DNA of 64,000 nt, taken from CAZSBB01 sp964605235 (lineage in GTDB: Bacteria > Planctomycetota > Phycisphaerae > Phycisphaerales > Phycisphaeraceae). Positions 27,628-35,620 of this stretch are shown piece by piece (positions within the stretch are counted from its first letter, which is position 1; every line of letters begins with the position of its first letter). The notes under the pieces were generated by a model that saw only the letters and a list, made by a program, of their open reading frames with translations, ran no database searches and had not been told where the DNA came from. A program made the position numbers and the translations under genes. The stretch is taken from the NCBI GenBank assembly GCA_964605235.1, contig CAZSBB010000019.1, forward strand, positions 1 to 64,000, in the 5' to 3' direction.

Positions 27628-28767
27628 TTATTCCGCCAGCGCCCGGGCGATCCAGCCGCCGCCGAGGCATTGCTCGCCCGCGTAGCACACCACCGCCTGC
27701 CCCGGCGTCACCGCTTCCACCGGCTGGTCGAAGCGCACGCGCAGCTTGCGCTCGGGCAATGCGTAAACCGTGCCCGGCACCGGCTGCATGTTGTAGCGCA
27801 CCTTCACCTGGCAGGCGAGTCCAGACGTAGGCGGATCGATGAGCCAGTTGGATTCCTCCGCATCCAGCGCGCTCGAGAGCAGGTCTTCCTTGCGGCCGAC
27901 CGTGACGGTGTTGGCGACCGGATCGCGGTGGGTGACGTAGATGGGATAGCCCAGCGCGACGCCCACGCGCCGGCGCTGGCCGATGGTGAAATGCTGCTGG
28001 CCGGGGTGTTCGCCCAGGGTGTTGCCGTCGCGGTCGAGAATCGCGCCCGGCTGCACCCGCGCCGGATCACGCCGGGTGACGAGGCCCGCGTAGTCGTTGT
28101 CCGGGACGAAGCAGATTTCCTGGCTGTCGGGCTTGTCGAACACCGGCAGCCCGCGCTCCTCCGCCATCTGGCGCACGGCAGATTTTTCATACGCACCAAT
28201 GGGCAGCAGCATTTCGCTCAAGCGTGCACGACTGGCGCCAAAGAGCACGTAGCTCTGGTCCTTGCTGACATCCCGCCCGCGCCAAAGCTGGGGCGCGCCG
28301 TCCGCGCCAGCCACGATGCGGGCGTAGTGCCCGGAGGCGACGAACTGGGCGTCGATGGAGCGGGCGTAGTCGTGCAGCTTGCCGAACTTAAGCCAGTCGT
28401 TGCAGCGCACGCAGGGATTGGGGGTCCGCCCGGCGTGATACTCATTGACGAAGTAATCAATAATCCGGCCAAAATCCTTGCGGAAATTCAGCACATAAAA
28501 CGGCACGCCCAGCAACGCGGCGACATGGCGGGCGTCGGCGGCATCATTGACCGAACAGCAGCCCTGATGGCCGATGCGGATCTTCGCCGGGTCGCAGGCG
28601 AGGGCGTCGTTCTGCTCGGGGCCTTGCAGGGAGTCATCGGTGCCCAGGCGCATGAAGCAGCCGACCACCTCGTAGCCTTGCTCAAGCAGCAGGGCCGCGG
28701 CCACGGAGCTGTCGACCCCGCCGCTCATGGCGACGAGCACTTTGCCTTTGGTTGCACCGGTGGACAT
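27628..28767 (-). CDS. mnmA: tRNA-specific 2-thiouridylase MnmA
   Basis: 379 residues. The PP-loop ATP-binding motif is VAMSGGVDSSVAAALLLEQG near the N-terminus. The two catalytic cysteines are in NPCVRCN and SQEICFVPD. The C-terminal barrel (FTIGQRRRVGVALGYPIYV, YAGEQCLGGGWI) is complete. The enzyme adds sulfur to uridine 34 of Lys, Glu and Gln tRNAs. I started at MSTGATKGKVLV; upstream sequence is open but is formed by repeats D and E. A long insert after the PP-loop (GTDDSLQGPEQNDALACDPA) is also seen in other planctomycete MnmA proteins as I recall; treat that as unverified. Confidence 0.96.
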   Translation of the reverse strand: MSTGATKGKVLVAMSGGVDSSVAAALLLEQGYEVVGCFMRLGTDDSLQGPEQNDALACDPAKIRIGHQGCCSVNDAADARHVAALLGVPFYVLNFRKDFGRIIDYFVNEYHAGRTPNPCVRCNDWLKFGKLHDYARSIDAQFVASGHYARIVAGADGAPQLWRGRDVSKDQSYVLFGASRARLSEMLLPIGAYEKSAVRQMAEERGLPVFDKPDSQEICFVPDNDYAGLVTRRDPARVQPGAILDRDGNTLGEHPGQQHFTIGQRRRVGVALGYPIYVTHRDPVANTVTVGRKEDLLSSALDAEESNWLIDPPTSGLACQVKVRYNMQPVPGTVYALPERKLRVRFDQPVEAVTPGQAVVCYAGEQCLGGGWIARALAE

Positions 28768-28800
28768 GGGGGCATTGTAGGTTGGGGGGACGAAAAAAAT

Positions 28801-28906
28801 CCCCGGGCGGAGCCCGGGGCTCAGGGGGGATAAAAAAGGGGATAAAAAAGGGGATAAGTACATTATATTTCGTGAAAAATAATGTACTTATCCCCTTTTT
28901 TATCCC
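28801..28906. repeat. Family E hairpin next to family D inverted repeat
   Basis: CCCCGGGCGGAGCCCGGGG (28801-28819) is an E-type hairpin. It is followed by tandem GGGATAAAAAA units and a D-type inverted repeat (28839-28906) with core GGGGATAAGTACATTAT and its complement. Confidence 0.82.
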
Positions 28907-28974
28907 TGCAACCGGCACGTGGGTTCGCTCCGGCTGGAGGCGAAGGAAAGCCATGATTGCCGGGAGAATGCGGT

Positions 28975-29997
28975 TTACTTCGCGGCCGTCGCGGCGGCGG
29001 GGTTGACGAAGTTGTGCACTTCATCGACGTTGCGTTTGGAGCCGATGATCAGCGGCGTGCGTTCATGCAGACTGCGCGGCTGCACGGCCAGGATGCGTTT
29101 GGAGCCGTTGCTCGCAGCGCCGCCGGCCTGCTCGGCGATGAAGGCGAGCGGGTTGGCTTCATACATCAGGCGCAGCTTGCCGCTGGGGGCTTTTTCCGTG
29201 GGCGGATAGAGGAACACGCCGCCCTTGAGCAGGATGCGATGGAAGTCCGCCACCAGCGAGCCGATGTAGCGCATGGAGTGGGCGCCTTCGCCTTCGGTCT
29301 TGCACCACTGCAGGTAATCGCGGTAAGACTGCGGGAAGCTCGGGGTGTAGGCTTCATTGACCGAATACTGCGGGGCGTACTCGGGCATTTTGATTTTTTC
29401 GCGGGTCAGCAGGTAAGCGCCGTACTGCGGGTCGAGGGTGAACATGTGCACGCCGTCGCCGGTGGTGTAGACCAGCACGGTGGAGGAGCCGTAGACCACA
29501 TAGCCGGCCGCGAGCTGACGGATGCCCGGCTGGAGCACCGCCTGTTCGGTGTCGGTCGCCTGGGGCGGATTGCCCAGCACGGTGAAGATGGTGCCCACGG
29601 GGACGTTGGCGTCGATGTTGGAAGAGCCGTCGAGCGGATCGAACATGACGATGTGGTGCCCGCCGGCGCCCACGTCCTGGAGCACGCGCGGGGCGTCGTC
29701 TTCCTCGCTGGCGATGATGCCCACGCTGTCGCGGTAGCCCAGGGTGTGCATGAGGGTGTTGTTCGCCAGCACGTCGAGTTTCTGGACCACTTCGCCCTGC
29801 ACGTTGGTGCCGCCGTTTTCCTCACCCCAGACGTCGACGAGTCCCGCCCGGCGGACATAGCTGGCGATGATCTTGGTGGACAGCGTGATGGCGCTGAGCA
29901 ACCAACTGAACTGCCCGCTGGCGGTCGGATGCTTGCGTTGCTGTTCGAGGATGTGCTGTTGGACGGTGACGATGGCGCCGTTTTTGTAAATCGGCAT
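28975..29997 (-). CDS. fbp: Fructose-1,6-bisphosphatase class I
   Basis: 340 residues. The metal/substrate signature FDPLDGSSNIDANVPVGTIF is intact, with earlier GEENGGTNVQGEVVQKLD and IASEEDD and later PQYGAYLLTREKI and LRLMYEANPLAFIAEQAGG. It converts fructose 1,6-bisphosphate to fructose 6-phosphate in gluconeogenesis. I chose the ATG at 29997 because AGAAGGA lies about 11 bases upstream; a GTG at 30021 is also in frame. Confidence 0.96.
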   Translation of the reverse strand: MPIYKNGAIVTVQQHILEQQRKHPTASGQFSWLLSAITLSTKIIASYVRRAGLVDVWGEENGGTNVQGEVVQKLDVLANNTLMHTLGYRDSVGIIASEEDDAPRVLQDVGAGGHHIVMFDPLDGSSNIDANVPVGTIFTVLGNPPQATDTEQAVLQPGIRQLAAGYVVYGSSTVLVYTTGDGVHMFTLDPQYGAYLLTREKIKMPEYAPQYSVNEAYTPSFPQSYRDYLQWCKTEGEGAHSMRYIGSLVADFHRILLKGGVFLYPPTEKAPSGKLRLMYEANPLAFIAEQAGGAASNGSKRILAVQPRSLHERTPLIIGSKRNVDEVHNFVNPAAATAAK

Positions 29998-30120
29998 GGC
30001 GGGATAATCCTTCTGTTGCACCCGACGGACGCGACGCGCGCCGGCCGGGCCAGCCTATGTCAGTCTTCTCGTGCGTCTGGACCCATATCCAATGGGATGT
30101 TCCCACATGGCTTGGTCTTG

Positions 30121-30209
30121 ACGAGCCCCGACCGTGAGGGAGGGGTTGCTTCGCCACAACTCAATACCTGCGGCTGCGCCGCAACCCCTTGCTCACGCGC
30201 GGGGCTCGT
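30121..30209. repeat. Family A REP-like repeat, copy 3
   Basis: ACGAGCCCCGACCGTGAGGG at one end and TTGCTCACGCGCGGGGCTCGT at the other, with the shared CTGCGGCTGCGCCGCAACCC centre. A family C arm (TTCATCCGTGTTCATCTGTG, about 30228-30258) follows. Confidence 0.82.
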
Positions 30210-30268
30210 CAAACATCGTCCACTGCTTCATCCGTGTTCATCTGTGTTTATCCATGGCAAAGCATCTG

Positions 30269-31213
30269 TCACTGCACGCCCTGGGCGCGCCACCAGTCGA
30301 TGGTCTGCCGCAGGCCCGTTTCAAACGCCACCTGCGCCCGCCAGCCCAGGAGCCGCTCCGCCTTGCTCGTGTCAAGCTGCCGGCGGGGTTGGCCGTCGGG
30401 TTTGCTGGCGTCCCAGACAATGTTGCCGGTGAAGCCCACCAGTTTGGCGATCAGTTCGACCAGCGCCTTGATGGTGATTTCCCGGCCGGTGCCCAGGTTG
30501 ATCGGGGTGGGATCATCCATCACTTCCGCCGCCCGCACAATGCCGCGCGCCGCGTCTTCCACATACAGAAACTCACGCGACGCGCTGCCCGTGCCCCAGC
30601 AGACGATCTCCTTCGCCCCGGTCACCCGCGCGGCTTCACACTTGCGGATCAGCGCGGGAATCACGTGGCTGGTGTGCAGATCGAAGTTGTCATACGGCCC
30701 ATACAGGTTCACCGGCACGACGACGCTGGACCTGAGGCCATACTCCCGGGCATAGCCGTCGAGCATGACGAAGAGGGCCTTCTTCGCCACGCCGTAGGGC
30801 GCGTTGGTTTCCTCGGGATAGCCGTTCCAGAGGTCGTCTTCCTTGAACGGCGGGGGCGCGAACTTGGGATAAGCACACACGGTGCCGGTCTGCACGAACT
30901 TGCGCAGCCCGCGTGCCCGGGCGTGCTCGATCAGGTGCAGGCCCATCGCCATGTTGGCGAAAAAGAAGCGTCCCGGATGATCGCGATTGGCGCCGATGCC
31001 GCCGACTTCCGCCGCCAGATGCAGCACCACGTCGGGGCGCAGCTCGTCGTACATGCGCACGACGTCAGCCTCATGGGTCAGGTCGTATTGCTTGCGGCGG
31101 GGCACCAGCAGCCGCTCGTCCGTGACGCCGCGTTGCCGCAGCTCGGCACAGACGAAACGTCCGAGGAATCCGCCACCACCCGTCACGCACACCCGCAGTT
31201 GGTCCCATTGCAT
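30269..31213 (-). CDS. GDP-L-fucose synthase-like NAD(P)-dependent epimerase/reductase
   Basis: 314 residues, near the 321 of E. coli Fcl. The cofactor loop is VTGGGGFLGRFV. Family signatures include VGGIGANRDHPGRFFFANM and KFVQTGTVCAYPKFAPPPFKEDDLWNG, and PYGVAKKALFVML gives the Tyr-Lys pair. These match the GDP-fucose synthase subgroup, which makes GDP-L-fucose from GDP-4-keto-6-deoxymannose. The catalytic Ser position reads T (GTVCAYP). No mannose-sugar gene is next to it, so the exact product is unproven. The start MQWDQLRVCV at 31213 fits the family better than longer frames. Confidence 0.82.
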   Translation of the reverse strand: MQWDQLRVCVTGGGGFLGRFVCAELRQRGVTDERLLVPRRKQYDLTHEADVVRMYDELRPDVVLHLAAEVGGIGANRDHPGRFFFANMAMGLHLIEHARARGLRKFVQTGTVCAYPKFAPPPFKEDDLWNGYPEETNAPYGVAKKALFVMLDGYAREYGLRSSVVVPVNLYGPYDNFDLHTSHVIPALIRKCEAARVTGAKEIVCWGTGSASREFLYVEDAARGIVRAAEVMDDPTPINLGTGREITIKALVELIAKLVGFTGNIVWDASKPDGQPRRQLDTSKAERLLGWRAQVAFETGLRQTIDWWRAQGVQ

Positions 31214-31354
31214 GGGGGTATCGTACTGCCCGTCTGGCGCGGGTGTCGGATTATTCCCCACTGCAACGCGCGCCGCCTGGCGCGACTGGCGCGGCTGTAA
31301 TGCGCTCCCGGATGTGGGCGCCCGGAATGCGCTGGCGGGCGACGATACAACACA

Positions 31355-31381
31355 TAGCCCCGGGTCATTGACCCGGGGCTA
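31355..31381. repeat. Family E hairpin, copy 2
   Basis: TAGCCCCGGGTCATTGACCCGGGGCTA, identical in its core to 1729-1757. Confidence 0.85.
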
Positions 31382-31438
31382 AATGGAATGCAGAGAGTGA
31401 ATCGGGAACTGCCGGGGGGGGGGGAATTCCGGGGGGGG

Positions 31439-31903
31439 TTACTTCGCGGCCGGCGCCATCAGTTCGATTTCCACTGGCTCACGGTCGGAAACCTGGAGGC
31501 GGAGCTTCCACGGTCCCTGGCCGACGTGACGCAGCGGATACCACAGGTAGGTGTAGGGTTGATCGACGGTGGTCGAACCCATGCCCAGACCTTCGCTGGT
31601 GCGGTGGACGTTGCCCGCGTAGTTGCCCACGCCCAGCCGCACGTCCTGAGCGCGCGTGGGATGCTGGATCGACTGCGGGGGCAGTTCGCGCCCGTCGGGC
31701 AGCACGATCAGCGCCGAGCGCACCGGCAGGCCCTGGCTGTCGACGACGACCTGCAGCTTGTCGGTCAGCACAGTGCAGCCGGCCGCCAGTTTCAAACCGG
31801 TGGGCTGAACCGCAGGGGCATAGGGCAGGCTCGGGCTGGACTCGCAGCCGGCCAGGAACAGGAAGCAGGACACCAGAACCGCCGTGCACAGGAAAGATCG
31901 CAT
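31439..31903 (-). CDS. Lipoprotein of unknown function
   Basis: 154 residues. The signal peptide MRSFLCTAVLVSCFLFLAGC ends in a lipobox (LAGC, Cys20). After it, a beta-rich domain follows with no recognised motif (LPVRSALIVLPDGRELP, VRLGVGNYAGNVHRTSEGL, TYLWYPLRHVGQGPWKLRL). AAGGAG lies 7 bases before the ATG. The stop is next to a run of 11 then 8 G residues (31414-31438), a low-complexity tract. It is not obviously linked to neighbouring genes. Confidence 0.72.
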   Translation of the reverse strand: MRSFLCTAVLVSCFLFLAGCESSPSLPYAPAVQPTGLKLAAGCTVLTDKLQVVVDSQGLPVRSALIVLPDGRELPPQSIQHPTRAQDVRLGVGNYAGNVHRTSEGLGMGSTTVDQPYTYLWYPLRHVGQGPWKLRLQVSDREPVEIELMAPAAK

Positions 31904-32075
31904 GGTCGTTCTCCTTGTTGATTGCCGGATCGTGGCGGCGGTCATGCAGCTAAGCCGACGCCCCGCCGTGCGACGTGAGGAACGTCGCCGCTGCTGCCGC
32001 AGCGATGGTAAAAGCATATCGCGTTGGGGCCGCAAAGCAACCGCTGGGGGTGGTGAACGCGGAGCATCAAGCGTT

Positions 32076-32131
32076 GCGCTCGCACAGCGAGCCCTGCTCA
32101 GCGTCCAGTGCCGGGCTCGCTGTGCGAGCGC
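32076..32131. terminator. Perfect 19-bp inverted repeat
   Basis: GCGCTCGCACAGCGAGCCC (32076-32094) and its exact complement (32113-32131), with an 18-base loop. It lies beyond the 3' end of the GH114-like gene and before the lipoprotein start, so it could end transcription, although no U-tract follows. Confidence 0.55.
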
Positions 32132-32144
32132 GCCGGGCTGCCCA

Positions 32145-34487
32145 TCACCGCAACTTCACCTGGGCGATCCACATCAACTCCGCCCGCGCAGCCGAGCCGC
32201 CGCCGATGGGTTGGGTGATGCGGATCGCGCTGTAGGGCTCAGCAGGCAGCGGACATTCCGTGACGTTCTGCGTGTGGTCGGCAAACGTGCGCACCGTTCG
32301 CCAGTCATCGCCTTGCCGAACCTCAATCGCAAACTGACGCGACGGAAAATACTGGCCGTTGTCCAGCGCCCAGTCGATCTGGAGCGTGCCCCCCTGCCGC
32401 GGCGTGGGCAGCCGAATTTCCAGATGGTGCGCTTCGTCCAACTCTGCCGACGCCCAGGCGTTCTTGCTCCAGTGCAGGCTGGCGCGGTCCGCCACCCCGT
32501 CCACCACCGGCTCCACGCTGTAACCGCCAAAACAACTCGACGGCAGCAGCCGCGTACCCGCCGGGAAACCGTTGCGCTCCTCCGTCAGCGTCACCGACAA
32601 ATTCTCCGGCGTCGCCTGCCGCTGCTTCCAGCGTGCGTCAACATGACCCGTTGGCGGCGCGGGATACACCTGATCGAGTTGAATCGGCGCCACGGCAAAC
32701 AGCATTCCGAATGTGGCTGCCCGATCCGCGCCCATCTGCCAGTGCGTCGCGTCGCGACCGGCATAATCCAGCACCAACCCCCGCAAACCCGTCTCCTGCA
32801 TATACGGCAAAAGCCCCTGCCGAATGCGATGATGGCTGTGGTCCAGCGCAGCCGGCCCGAGCCGAAAGTAGCTGCGGGTGTCGAAGTCGTAGCTGAGCGA
32901 GAAGCTCTCGATCATCACGGCATCGACATACGCAGCGACCTTCGGCAGCAGCGGCAAACCCTGGTTCATGATGATGACCGCCTCGGGCAGCGATTGCCGC
33001 AGCTCGGTCAGCAACTGCACCATGCCCGGATAGCTGTCGGGGTACAGGCCCACGGTGTCGAGCGTGTCGAGGAACACGCCGTCGTAGCCTTCATCCTGCA
33101 CCAGTCGGCGGGCTTCCTCCAGGCGTGTGGCGCGCCAGCCGGCATTGCCCGCGTTGGTGTAGTAGGAGTTCCAGACGCTGTTGCGGTCGGGCAGTTGATC
33201 GCCGTCGCGGTCGAAATACCACGAGGCGTAGCCGCCGGGCCCGGCGCCGTCGCCGCGCTGCATGTGATGGTCTTCGCCGAAGGTGATGTACGCGGTGGTG
33301 ACGACGCCCAGTTGCTTGAGCGCGTCGAGGGCGGGCCGTTTCTGCTGGCGGGCTTCGAGAATCACCAGGTCATAGTGGGACAAGGCTTCGGTCTGGCCGG
33401 GGCCGTAGTAGCAGTAGTAGCTCTGGGCGTCGCGCACGCGCTGGCGCGCGGAGGCGGTGCGATTGGCGCGCGGCTGAGCGAAGGGCACGGGCGGCGCGGC
33501 GGCGGCGGCCTGGGCATTGACCTTCACCCGATAGCTGCCGTGGTCGGGGGCGGCATCGCGCACCTGCTGCCAGTCGGGAGACATCATCAGCACCACCACG
33601 CGGGTCGCGGCGGTCTTGAGCAGCGAAGCATCGAAGGTGAGCTTGAGCGTCGCGCCCTCCTGCGCGCGGGCGACATCGCCGACGCGCAGCCACGCCCAGG
33701 CGTCCCGCGCGGCATCCGGATCGTGACGGTACAAGGCATCGCCCTGAATGAGCATCTCGTAACCGCCGGGACGCGCCGGGGCGGCATAGCCGGTTGCCGG
33801 GTTTTCATCGGTGTCCAGGAAAATCAGCAGTTGGTCGTAGCTGCCGGGCCCGCGCGTCTGCAAGGTGAAGGTGAGTTTGCCGGCGGCTTCGCTGGGAGTG
33901 AAAGCGATCAGGTCCAGGCCGGCGTCGTCGCAATCACCCGACTTTTCGGTGGGCTGCGCATCGGCATTGAGCTTGACCGCCAGCGGCTCCCGGTCGGGGG
34001 CGTAGTCGAGCGTCTGCTGCCAATCGTCGCTGAGCGTGGCGGCGGTCAAGCCCACGGCGCCGCCCGGCAGCAGCGTCGTGTCGATTTCCCAATTCACTGC
34101 CGTGCCGTCGATGGTCTGCTTGACGTTGCCTGCGGACTGCCAATTCCAGGCGCTGCGGTCGGAGCCGTGGAAGCGGTGGAGTTGCTCGCCCTGAATGAGC
34201 AGTTCGAAACCGCAGTCAGGTCGGCTGGCGGGGGCGAAGCCGGTGGCGGCGTTGGCGTCGGCGTCAATGAACAGTTGCAGGCGGTCCGCCCCCCCGGGGG
34301 CCGCGAGCTTGACGGCCACGATGAGCAGTGGGCCGTCCTGTTGTGCCGAGAGATTGATCAGATCGCGCTTGGGCTCGAGGCAGTCGCCGCGCGGATCATC
34401 GCCAGCCGCCACCGGCCAGCACATCAGCAGTAACCCCATCCACGCCAGCGTCCAGCGCAAGCGCATCAGCAGCGAAGCAGCAGTCAT
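32145..34487 (-). CDS. GH114-like secreted protein with duplicated N-terminal domain
   Basis: 780 residues with a signal peptide (MRLRWTLAWMGLLLMCWPVAAG). Two related 130-residue beta modules come first: LQLFIDADANAATGFAPASR and FELLIQGEQLHRFHG, then LLIFLDTDENPATGYAAPAR and YEMLIQGDALYRHDP. A TIM-barrel follows with the TM1410/GH114 flavour (SYYCYYGPGQTEALSHYDLV, VVTTAYITFGED, GYDGVFLDTLDTVGLYP, VIIMNQGLPLLPKV, VDAVMIESF). The C-terminus has a discoidin-like beta domain (YSAIRITQPIGGG). GH114 enzymes are endo-alpha-1,4-polygalactosaminidases; the true substrate is unknown. ATG at 34487 has GAGG six bases upstream. Confidence 0.8.
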   Translation of the reverse strand: MTAASLLMRLRWTLAWMGLLLMCWPVAAGDDPRGDCLEPKRDLINLSAQQDGPLLIVAVKLAAPGGADRLQLFIDADANAATGFAPASRPDCGFELLIQGEQLHRFHGSDRSAWNWQSAGNVKQTIDGTAVNWEIDTTLLPGGAVGLTAATLSDDWQQTLDYAPDREPLAVKLNADAQPTEKSGDCDDAGLDLIAFTPSEAAGKLTFTLQTRGPGSYDQLLIFLDTDENPATGYAAPARPGGYEMLIQGDALYRHDPDAARDAWAWLRVGDVARAQEGATLKLTFDASLLKTAATRVVVLMMSPDWQQVRDAAPDHGSYRVKVNAQAAAAAPPVPFAQPRANRTASARQRVRDAQSYYCYYGPGQTEALSHYDLVILEARQQKRPALDALKQLGVVTTAYITFGEDHHMQRGDGAGPGGYASWYFDRDGDQLPDRNSVWNSYYTNAGNAGWRATRLEEARRLVQDEGYDGVFLDTLDTVGLYPDSYPGMVQLLTELRQSLPEAVIIMNQGLPLLPKVAAYVDAVMIESFSLSYDFDTRSYFRLGPAALDHSHHRIRQGLLPYMQETGLRGLVLDYAGRDATHWQMGADRAATFGMLFAVAPIQLDQVYPAPPTGHVDARWKQRQATPENLSVTLTEERNGFPAGTRLLPSSCFGGYSVEPVVDGVADRASLHWSKNAWASAELDEAHHLEIRLPTPRQGGTLQIDWALDNGQYFPSRQFAIEVRQGDDWRTVRTFADHTQNVTECPLPAEPYSAIRITQPIGGGSAARAELMWIAQVKLR

Positions 34488-34587
34488 AAGGACCTCACAG
34501 GTAAAGGCGGGAAAACAGCTACAGTCAAGCCCTACGCCGGGTCAACAACCAACCATTTGCAGACATACCACCAAGTGGGTGGTCCTG

Positions 34588-34700
34588 ACGAGCCGGAAGC
34601 GTGAGCGACGGGCTACGCTGACGGCTGGGGAGGATCTATGGTTCACCACAGACGCCTTGGCGACTGCACGCCCAACCCGTCGCTGACGCTTCCGGCTCGT
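34588..34700. repeat. Family A inverted pair
   Basis: Left arm ACGAGCCGGAAGCGTGAGCG and right arm CGCTGACGCTTCCGGCTCGT. It sits between the promoter region of the GH114-like gene and the end of the prepilin-like gene. Confidence 0.82.
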
Positions 34701-34741
34701 TCATTCGGAGCAGGTCCGGGCCCCCGGACCCCAGCCAGGGA

Positions 34742-35527
34742 TCAGTTCGGATCCCACTTGTTCCAGGGATACAGCATGTTCGCCTGATCAATCGGCCAAG
34801 GCACTTCCAGAATGCCTTTGACCTGTTCGGTGTTCTGCGCCACCGGCGACACATGGCCATCGGCATAGAGCGCGTTGGTGACGCCGTCGTTGGCGTTGTA
34901 CTTGCCTTCGGATTTGTCGTGCCGGGACCAGTCCCACTGCGATTCGTAGCCGCCGTCGTTGTCCGCCTGGCTGCCATTGATCAGGCCGATGTCGTTGGGG
35001 GTTTCATAGTCGATCTGGTAACCCCAGACGATCTCGGCATTGGTGATCACCCGGCTCGGATGCACGATGTCCGTCCGCCGCAGCGGCGCGCCCACCGGCC
35101 AACCGGCGCGGAGCACTGAGTCGTGCACGCGGTTGCGGTCGTCATCGCGGGTGGCGATGTACGGGTTGATGCCGTAGCTGCTGTACGCCACGCCCAGGTA
35201 GTCGGCATCGTCGTCGGCGGGACACACCAGCAGGTTGCGGGCGATCTGTGTGGTGGTGGGAATCAACTCCGCCCGATTGAGCTGCGTCCACCAGAACTCC
35301 GGCCAGGTCCCGGAATACACCCAGGGGTACTCCTCCTTGTAGTCGTTGGCGTAGATCGCCATCGCCTGCCCCAACCCCCGCATCTGGGCACTGCACTGCG
35401 CCTGCTGCGCCGCCGCCCGCGCCTTGCTCAACGCCGGCAGCAGAATCGCAATCAACAACGAAATGATCGAGATCACCACCAGCAGTTCAATCAGCGTGAA
35501 TCCGGCGCGGCGACAGGCTTTGAGCAT
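34742..35527 (-). CDS. Prepilin-like N-methylation domain protein (H-X9-DG type)
   Basis: 261 residues. The N-terminus CRRAGFTLIELLVVISIISL, then LIAILLPALSKARAAA, is a type IV pilin/pseudopilin leader with cleavage expected after Gly9 before Phe. The C-terminal ALYADGHVSPV matches the H-X9-DG motif of the DUF1559-like family, which planctomycetes have in many copies. AGGA lies 8 bases before the ATG. The gene is divergent from a GntR-LacI-type regulator, with a palindromic operator between them, so it is probably repressed or induced by that regulator. Confidence 0.88.
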   Translation of the reverse strand: MLKACRRAGFTLIELLVVISIISLLIAILLPALSKARAAAQQAQCSAQMRGLGQAMAIYANDYKEEYPWVYSGTWPEFWWTQLNRAELIPTTTQIARNLLVCPADDDADYLGVAYSSYGINPYIATRDDDRNRVHDSVLRAGWPVGAPLRRTDIVHPSRVITNAEIVWGYQIDYETPNDIGLINGSQADNDGGYESQWDWSRHDKSEGKYNANDGVTNALYADGHVSPVAQNTEQVKGILEVPWPIDQANMLYPWNKWDPN

Positions 35528-35581
35528 GACGAAATCCTCCCAAAGTGGTGAGTAAATAATATCGCAAAAAGTTGTATTGTC

Positions 35582-35599
35582 AACTTGTAAATACAAGTT
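35582..35599. promoter_or_regulatory. Operator palindrome between the prepilin-like gene and its regulator
   Basis: AACTTGTAAATACAAGTT has perfect 8-base arms around AA. Related half-sites (TTGTATT at 35572-35578 and AAATACAA at 35605-35612) flank it, giving at least four TTGTA/TACAA units in 41 bases. The AT-rich 35560-35613 stretch stands out from its GC-rich surroundings and is probably the shared control region. Confidence 0.75.
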
Positions 35600-35620
35600 C
35601 CCGGAAATACAATTTTGCCC

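Noticed and set aside
28768..28863. N-terminal extension of MnmA
   Set aside because: It is read from repeats D and E and does not resemble MnmA.
31884..34433. 849-codon plus-strand open frame
   Set aside because: Antisense to the GH114-like gene, whose protein has a signal peptide and recognisable domains.
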